Source: Chlorophyllum brunneum
Taxonomy: Eukaryota > Basidiomycota > Agaricomycetes > Agaricales > Agaricaceae
Direction: 5' to 3'
NCBI GenBank assembly: GCA_963576785.1
Contig: OY756140.1
Span: 2,728,001 to 2,792,000 of the forward strand
Length of the DNA stretch: 64,000 nt
The notes beneath the pieces were generated by a model. That model saw only the letters and a list, made by a program, of their open reading frames with translations, did not search any database and was not told the DNA's origin. Shown piece by piece: positions 58,724 through 64,000 of this stretch. The number at the start of each line of letters is the position of its first letter. Positions within the stretch are counted from its first letter, which is position 1. A program made the translations under genes and the position numbers.

Positions 58724-59564
58724 TTATACAGAGGGCCCAGCAGTGCTTGATTTACCCTGATACACTAGGGTGGACGGGGCAAATCCGAAATCGTCTGTAA
58801 GTTTGATGTCCTGATTCCGGGAGGTAAGGGTGTCTGATTATCAGCGATGGACTAGCACGCACCAGCTCCCCAGCAATCACTCGGACCTTGAGGGCGAACA
58901 AAGCAATATCAGTGGGTGCACATGCACGTGGCATTGGACCATTCACTCACCATTGACCAATGATGCACACAGTGCAAACTGGCGAACCACAGCTATATCC
59001 AAGCTGTCAGAATGAGTCTGGAGAGCTGAAGGGATGATCGCACTTCTCGTCCAAAAGTGGATTGGAATTCGTGCATGTAGGGAGTTACGGCGTGTAATGT
59101 GATGGGTGCATTTAGCTCGGCGGCTGGGATGACATCTTCTAGTTGTGCAATCGCTTCGAGCAAAGCTTCTTTTGCGCTTGCGCGACTGGTTTCCATTGGT
59201 GTATTTCGAATGCGGGTGTCATATGATAGAATATGCGGCGGAGGCTGCAACATACAAGCTGCGAGCAAGACAAAGTGGTCCCGGGCGTGTCTTAAGTGTT
59301 TTCCTACGAGGGTATATTTGAGTACGATCAAAGGTGATATGAGGCTTGGGGTGTACCAATCGTAGACCCGGGCAGGTACTTTGAACTAATGGTAAGCTGG
59401 TCATCGGATGTCAAGTAATTATCCAAAATGTCGACTGCCTGGAGCAGAACAGTCTTGGCGACTGATAGCTGTTGCTGCAGGGATTCCCTGGTGTGGACCT
59501 GGTGGGTCACGCGGTTAGCTGAGGGGGACATGGCTGAGTGCGGGGAAGAGAGTTCAGACTGCAT
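58724..59564 (-). CDS. DinB-like (DinB/YfiT) four-helix protein
   Basis: Probable member of the fungal DinB-superfamily group; the reaction is unknown (bacterial relatives are thiol- or metal-dependent transferases and hydrolases). Exon 1 is 59357-59564. The spliced protein reads SVAKTVLLQAVDILDNYL and PGSTIGKHLRHARDHFVLL, whose His-x2-His-x3-His pattern suits the metal site, then SYDTRIRNTPMETSRASAKE, FQSTFGRELWFASLHCVHHWSM, another potential metal-binding His-His, and VRVIAGELVHDFGFAPSTL, ending GKSSTAGPSV. The introns contain good donors; the 42-nt exon with HCVHHWS is supported by the helix context. Divergent from the succinyl-CoA ligase gene. Confidence 0.7.
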
Positions 59565-59985
59565 GTTGTAAAATCAAAAGCAACGAGTGATGGCTCGCGA
59601 GACTTATTTATAATGCTCCTGGATCCACAATGCGCAGACAGCGAGGTCGTCCCACCCTGCTCGAAACAACATGGACATTCAGTTACGCGAGTCGGACGCC
59701 ATCACTGGGTACAGTATTGTATGCAAGTGTTCCTCCGCCAAATTTCAGACAGCCCACGAGTTGGCAAGAGCCGCCCGAACTCAAGGCGAGGAAGGGTCGC
59801 TCTCCCAAAGCCATGCCCTGGCGTGCCCACAGGGACCGCCGGGTGAGAGACAGGATGAGATCAGGCGTCAACCGTCGTCGTCACTTTGGTTGAGCAAAAG
59901 TTTTGTCGAGGCTCGGGTAAATGGGAGTGCTGACTAAGCGGGATCAAGGTATGTCACTGGCAGCGGACGACTTGACTCCCGTCAG
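59565..59985. promoter_or_regulatory. Divergent promoter region, DinB-like and LSC2
   Basis: 421 bp between opposed start codons. No clear TATA box or other motif was identified. Confidence 0.4.
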
Positions 59986-61669
59986 TATGCTCTCAACCAT
60001 CCGAGTCGTCGTGCGCGTACGTTCTGCACCGTCTTGTAGAGCACCACTCACTGCATTTCAGGCTGCATCTGCAGGCCAGAGGCGGTTCCTCTCCATCCAC
60101 GAGTACCAGTCCATGAACCTCTTGAACTCTGTGAGCCCGCCCTGTCGTCGCCGGTACACCGTTGCTCACTGTCAGTATCCAGTACGGAATCCCTACACCG
60201 AAGAGCGTTGCTGCAAAAACACCACAGGAAGCCTTTGATGTCGCCAGCAACTTTGGTAGCTCATTCCTCCCTGCCGTGCCCGCGTTCCATTTCCTAACCC
60301 CGTGCCAAAGGTCGTGACAAACTCGTCATCAAGGCCCAAGTTCTCGCCGGCGGCCGTGGCAAGGGTAAATTCAACACTGGCCTGCAGGGAGGTGTGCAAA
60401 TGGTTGAGAGGTGAGCATTTGCGGCGCAATCTCGGACTCTGGTGTACCCTGACCTCTCGCCTTCACTCGTCGTTTCCAATAGCCCCCAACAGGCCAGGAA
60501 ATATGCTGAACAAATGATTGGCTCAAAGCTTATCACGAAACAAACGGGAGCTGCTGGCCGTATCTGCAATGCCGTACGTCAGAGCCCTACTTCGGTCCCT
60601 CCACCCCCATAACCTCGCTTCCACACAGGTTATGCTTGCCGAGCGTCGTGAACCTGCCCATGAATACTACGTTGCTGTACTCAATGACCGCACGACCCAG
60701 GGTGTTGTCCTTGTTACTTCTGCTCAGGGTGGTATGAACATTGAGGAGGTCGCAGCCAAGGACCCCAGTGCCATCATCACTACCCCCATCGACTTCGAGA
60801 ATGGCTTGAGCAAAGCTGAGGCCATCGGGGTCGCGAAGAAACTCGGTTTCAACGATGAGAGCACTCAATCTCAGGCTGCCAACATTTTCGTCAACCTCTA
60901 CAGGATCTTTAAAGAAAAGGATGCCACACAGATTGAAATCAATCCTATGGCACTCGCCAAGGACGGCGAGGTCCTCTGGTAGCTTTCTACTCAATCCGTG
61001 CTCTGTTTCCCGCCACTGACTTATCTATTTTCAGCATGGACGCCAAATTCGGCTTTGATGACAACGCGGAGTTCCGTCAGAAGGACATTTTCACCCTCCG
61101 TGATATCTCCCAAGAAGAGCCTTCAGAGGTTGAGGCACAAAAGGCTAACCTCAACTTTATTAAACTTGACGGTAGTATCGGCTGCTTGGTCAATGGCGCT
61201 GGTCTTGCGATGGCCACCATGGACGTCCTCTCGCTCCATGGCGGCAATCCCGCTAACTTCCTTGACGTTGGAGGGTAAGTCCTACTAGTTTCCTCGTATG
61301 TCTGGTTTTTCTCATTGTTTTGATAGAGGTGCCACCCCTGAGACCGTCAAGAAGGCCTTTGAAATCCTTCTCGCTGACCATGGAGTCAAGAGCATCTTCA
61401 TCAACATCTTTGGTGGTATCATGCGTTGCGACTACATCGCCGAGGGCGTCATCAAGGCCACCAGGGAGCTCGGTCTCACCATCCCTCTTGTCGTCAGGTT
61501 GAAGGGCACCAAGGAAGAGGAGGCTAAACAGTACGTTCCCTTTAACCAGTAACAGGGGAAATTTTCTCTGATGTTGCCTTTAAGAATGATTAGGGAATCT
61601 GGTCTCAAGATCGTCGCATTTGATAGTCTAGATGATGCTGCAGAAAAAGCTGTCCAACTCGCCGCATAG
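59986..61669 (+). CDS. LSC2: Succinate-CoA ligase beta subunit, mitochondrial
   Basis: ATP-grasp subunit of succinyl-CoA synthetase of the TCA cycle, which couples succinyl-CoA cleavage to nucleotide triphosphate synthesis. After a mitochondrial presequence (MLSTIRVV..., with Arg and Ser) comes [20 protein letters not shown], the conserved start of the mature enzyme. Downstream: [20 protein letters not shown] (nucleotide-binding), [36 protein letters not shown] (metal-binding), [49 protein letters not shown] and [20 protein letters not shown] at the end. A 51-nt in-frame segment (60010-60060) is probably an intron, so the presequence may be 17 residues shorter than the unspliced frame. The last intron (CA|GTACGT...TTTAAG) precedes MIRESGLK. 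The ADP or GDP preference cannot be seen. Confidence 0.95.
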
Positions 61670-61963
61670 AGAATAGATTTTTCGTCCATATTATATATTC
61701 CCGGTCAATTGCTTGTTTATATCCTCGCGGATTGAACTAATACCTCAATAATAACACTTCAATTGTAAGACTGAATGTGAGTATAAAATTGAACATTGAG
61801 TGATATAAACAACAGCAGTATACCATATAGAAACAATTACGACAAGAATTGCGGAACACATGTGCAGAGAGGCAGGGGGAAGTGAAGGAACAAAGAAAAC
61901 AAATTGACCAACGCGAAAGCTTTTAAAACATGTATGCTAAGCTAGTGCACAGAGGAACAGCGT

Positions 61964-64000
61964 TCACCATGTAGACCTAATAAAGGAAGTAGGATTGTAA
62001 GTCGGAGGGTGGTGTGGTTGTTGACCAGCCACATTTGCAGCTTGAGGTTGAGATGCTTGCGACATATCAGTCCTTGGTTGTCCTCTCGCAGACGTGCTAC
62101 CAAGTGGCGGATGAACACCCATGTACGCAGTAGCGTGGTTCTGATGTGGTGGGACAGGTTGCATGTGCATCATCACAGGACTATTCGCGTACATTGGTGC
62201 ACCAGGGTGAGCATGTGCATGGGCCATCGCTGGGCTCATCATCGGCATACCTCGTCCTCGATCGGCGGCCGTACCTACGGGTGGCTGTGGTGGCGCACCG
62301 GGAATCCCAGCCATTGGATGTGCGTAAACTGGTGTATTGGGGCCTGGATAGGGCATCATGGGGGTGGTGTAGGGCGGCATCATAGGCCGCATAATGTTGC
62401 CGTGGTTGCCAGGCGCAGATGTTGGTGGCTGGTGGATCCAAATGGGTGCTTGATATATTGGTGTGTGACCATTAACAGGCATTCTGCCCGGCACAGGGCT
62501 GGATGTCAATTGGTGCGGGTAGATAACAGTCGGACTGGGTGAGTGACTGAGCATGGGAGAGTAGTGTTCGTAGGAATGCGGTGGTCTCATCGCGTTTGGG
62601 AGCATGGATGGATAAGGATAAGGGGAACGAGTTGCAGGTGTGTGTGTCGAAGGTGGGGAGATAGGGTTTCGGCTGGGGGTGGAATTGGAAGACGAAGAGG
62701 GAACCTTCTGGAAGGCTTTTGTCACCTCGTGGAGAGATATGCGAGACGTAGTGGATGGTAGAGCGGGTGGTGGTGTCTCTCCATCCTCGGATTTAACCTC
62801 CAGAATCGAGAACGGTACCGATGTCAGATCATCAGCAATTCCTTCCAATGAGTTGACCGGATTCAGATCAGATTTGTTCGCCGGCTGGGACCAGACTGCC
62901 TTAAGATGTTCTGGGTCAGGAGCTCGCACGGTACCGTCTTTGATAGGCACATTCAAAGAAGCCCTGCCCCAAGGCGCCGATGTTGTAGTTGTGGAATGAT
63001 GACTTGGGGAAGGCGCCGAGATGCTGCGAGATGCCTGAAAAAAGGGGTACATCTCAAATCAGATATATAAGAGGTGTTGTTGCATGGACTTACGGAATCC
63101 TCTTCAAATTTACCTTCTGATGTCTTAGAATTGACTGCAGACAACAGTGCCGTACTAGTGTCTGCATCCGCCTTGACTCCATCCAGTAGGGGTGCGTTAC
63201 AGTTACTCCCCAAACTCGTCCGGCTTTCGTCTTGAGCTTGTGAACTGGTTTTATCTGCTTCTGGAGAATAGGAAACAGCAGAGAAAGACTCAGATCCCGG
63301 TTCATCTAACTCGCTCGTCACGATGAAATTCACAAGAGGCTTAGGATCCGCTTCTACGACGTCTATCCGCGAATCACGAATAAAAGCCACAACAGAGCCT
63401 GCAGGCATCTTCGGTTGTCTCGCCTTCGCATATATAGGAGGTTCTTCCTGTTGCTTCTCCGATGGTCTCGACCCTCGATCCCGAGTCCCAATATTATCTT
63501 TATCTCCATCAGCACCTTCCTTGTCCTTGTCCTCCACCTTAACCGGAAGCACTTTCCTCCAACTCGCAGCCCCGTCAGCATTCGTCGGTTTCCCAAATGC
63601 ACCCGCACTGTTATACCTGGGTCCCATACTGACTGTCCGTACTATCAGAGGTCCAGATCTGGACCGTGGGAGTGCAACACGAACTCTGTTACCTTTGTAG
63701 CTAGGAGGCGGTTGCTTGAAAAGCACAGAGTTGACGCTGAAATCCCGCTTGCTCATGCCCTGTACAGGAGGGTCAAATGAGAGCAACTCGAATCTTGCAG
63801 AATATAGCTTTTTCGAGAATCCGGCCTGCTGCTTCTTTGGAACAGGTTCGATACGATGCGACACTTTGGGTAGCTGTACTGTAAGATCTGCTGAGGGTGG
63901 TGTGTATAACGGGTCCGAGGATGTACCGAGAGGCTCTCGTATTTCCTCGAGCTTCTCTTCGAGTCGGGGTCTGGTTGGAGGTTGCCACCGCTCCCGTTGG
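61964..64000 (-). CDS. Pro/Met/His-rich protein, 5' end outside the window
   Basis: Partial gene: the frame is open to the right edge (residues before PPTRPRLEEKLEEIREPLG lie outside). Visible exons: 64000 down to 63094, then 61964-63034, joined in phase through a GTAAGT...TTTTCAG intron of 59 nt. I do not recognise a family. The upstream part contains YSARFELLSFDPPVQGMSKR and PRSRSGPLIVRTVSMGPRYN, which may be folded; the rest is Ser/Pro-rich. The last ~250 residues are dominated by Pro, Met, His, Gln and Tyr (for example RPMMPPYTTPMMPYPGPNTP), as in prion-like tails of RNA-granule proteins; it ends FIRSTW. The apparent ATG within 63052 is only the inside of the intron, and the GTG start near 63864 is not a true start. 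Confidence 0.6.

Noticed and set aside
62009..62542. 177-codon plus-strand frame rich in Trp, His and Arg
   Set aside because: It is the antisense of the Pro/Met/His-rich gene and has the composition expected of a shadow.
61964..64000. Ataxin-2/Pbp1 identity for the right-edge gene
   Set aside because: No Lsm or LsmAD domain and no clear PAM2 motif is visible; Pro/Met-rich composition alone is not enough.

Overview
The window looks like nuclear DNA from a filamentous fungus, most likely a mushroom-forming basidiomycete (Agaricomycetes). Genes are dense, lie on both strands and are cut by many short introns of about 45-65 nt with GT(A/G)NGT donors and (C/T)AG acceptors. Microexons of 3-21 nt are frequent, some introns are in frame and hidden inside open frames, and several neighbours are divergent with very short spacers. 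No transposon, rRNA, tRNA or CRISPR array was recognised. Gene models below were spliced by eye, and most were checked by exon phase and by summing exon lengths to a multiple of three.

Layout, left to right. 1-2126: upstream region. 2127-4828 (+): tandem CCCH zinc-finger protein of the TTP/Cth2/Zfs1 type. 5396-6944 (-): choline/ethanolamine kinase. 6945-9789: sparse region with one uncertain secreted-type gene. 9790-12430 (-): DHA2-type MFS drug transporter in 16 exons. 13228-15085 (-): mitochondrial DnaJ (Mdj1). 15257-15892 (-): small SET-domain protein, divergent from the casein kinase 2 catalytic subunit at 16053-17468 (+). 18052-22695 (+): tandem pair of GH18 chitinases, the first with two chitin-binding modules. 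23672-25052 (-): DEDDy 3'-5' exonuclease. 26143-26939 (+): Ser/Arg/Pro-rich protein. 27622-29076 (+): RING-finger protein. 29077-31426: region without a recognisable gene. 31427-32460 (-): translin-associated factor X, sharing a 72-bp divergent promoter with a HIT-domain protein at 32533-33462 (+).

33739-42564 (-): proteasome activator Blm10/PA200, by far the largest gene. 42847-43866 (-): Rxt2-like subunit of the Rpd3L complex. 44356-45847 (-): biotin synthase. 46501-46737 (-): small protein with its own TATA box. 48935-49852 (-): BTG/Tob-domain protein. 51001-51472 (+): ribosomal protein eS27. 52297-53968 (-): acyl-CoA thioesterase with a peroxisomal C-terminus. 54417-55508 (-): XPA/Rad14. 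55910-58440 (-): class I histone deacetylase Rpd3. 58724-59564 (-): DinB-like protein. 59986-61669 (+): succinyl-CoA ligase beta subunit. 61964-64000 (-): Pro/Met/His-rich protein running off the right edge.

Most genes are unlinked housekeeping functions: protein quality control (Mdj1, Blm10), chromatin (Rpd3 and Rxt2 of one complex, and SET), DNA repair (Rad14), mitochondrial and peroxisomal metabolism (biotin synthase, succinyl-CoA ligase, thioesterase) and RNA turnover (CCCH protein, TRAX, exonuclease). The clearest local cluster is the chitinase pair. The two proteins have quite different C-terminal halves yet end in nearly the same short peptide, and their genes share tiny exons. No wholly new multi-gene system was found. 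The strongest second-look items are the shared chitinase C-terminal motif, the intron that splits the C-terminal Tyr-Tyr-Ala of Blm10, the 72-bp TRAX/HIT divergent promoter and the microexons.
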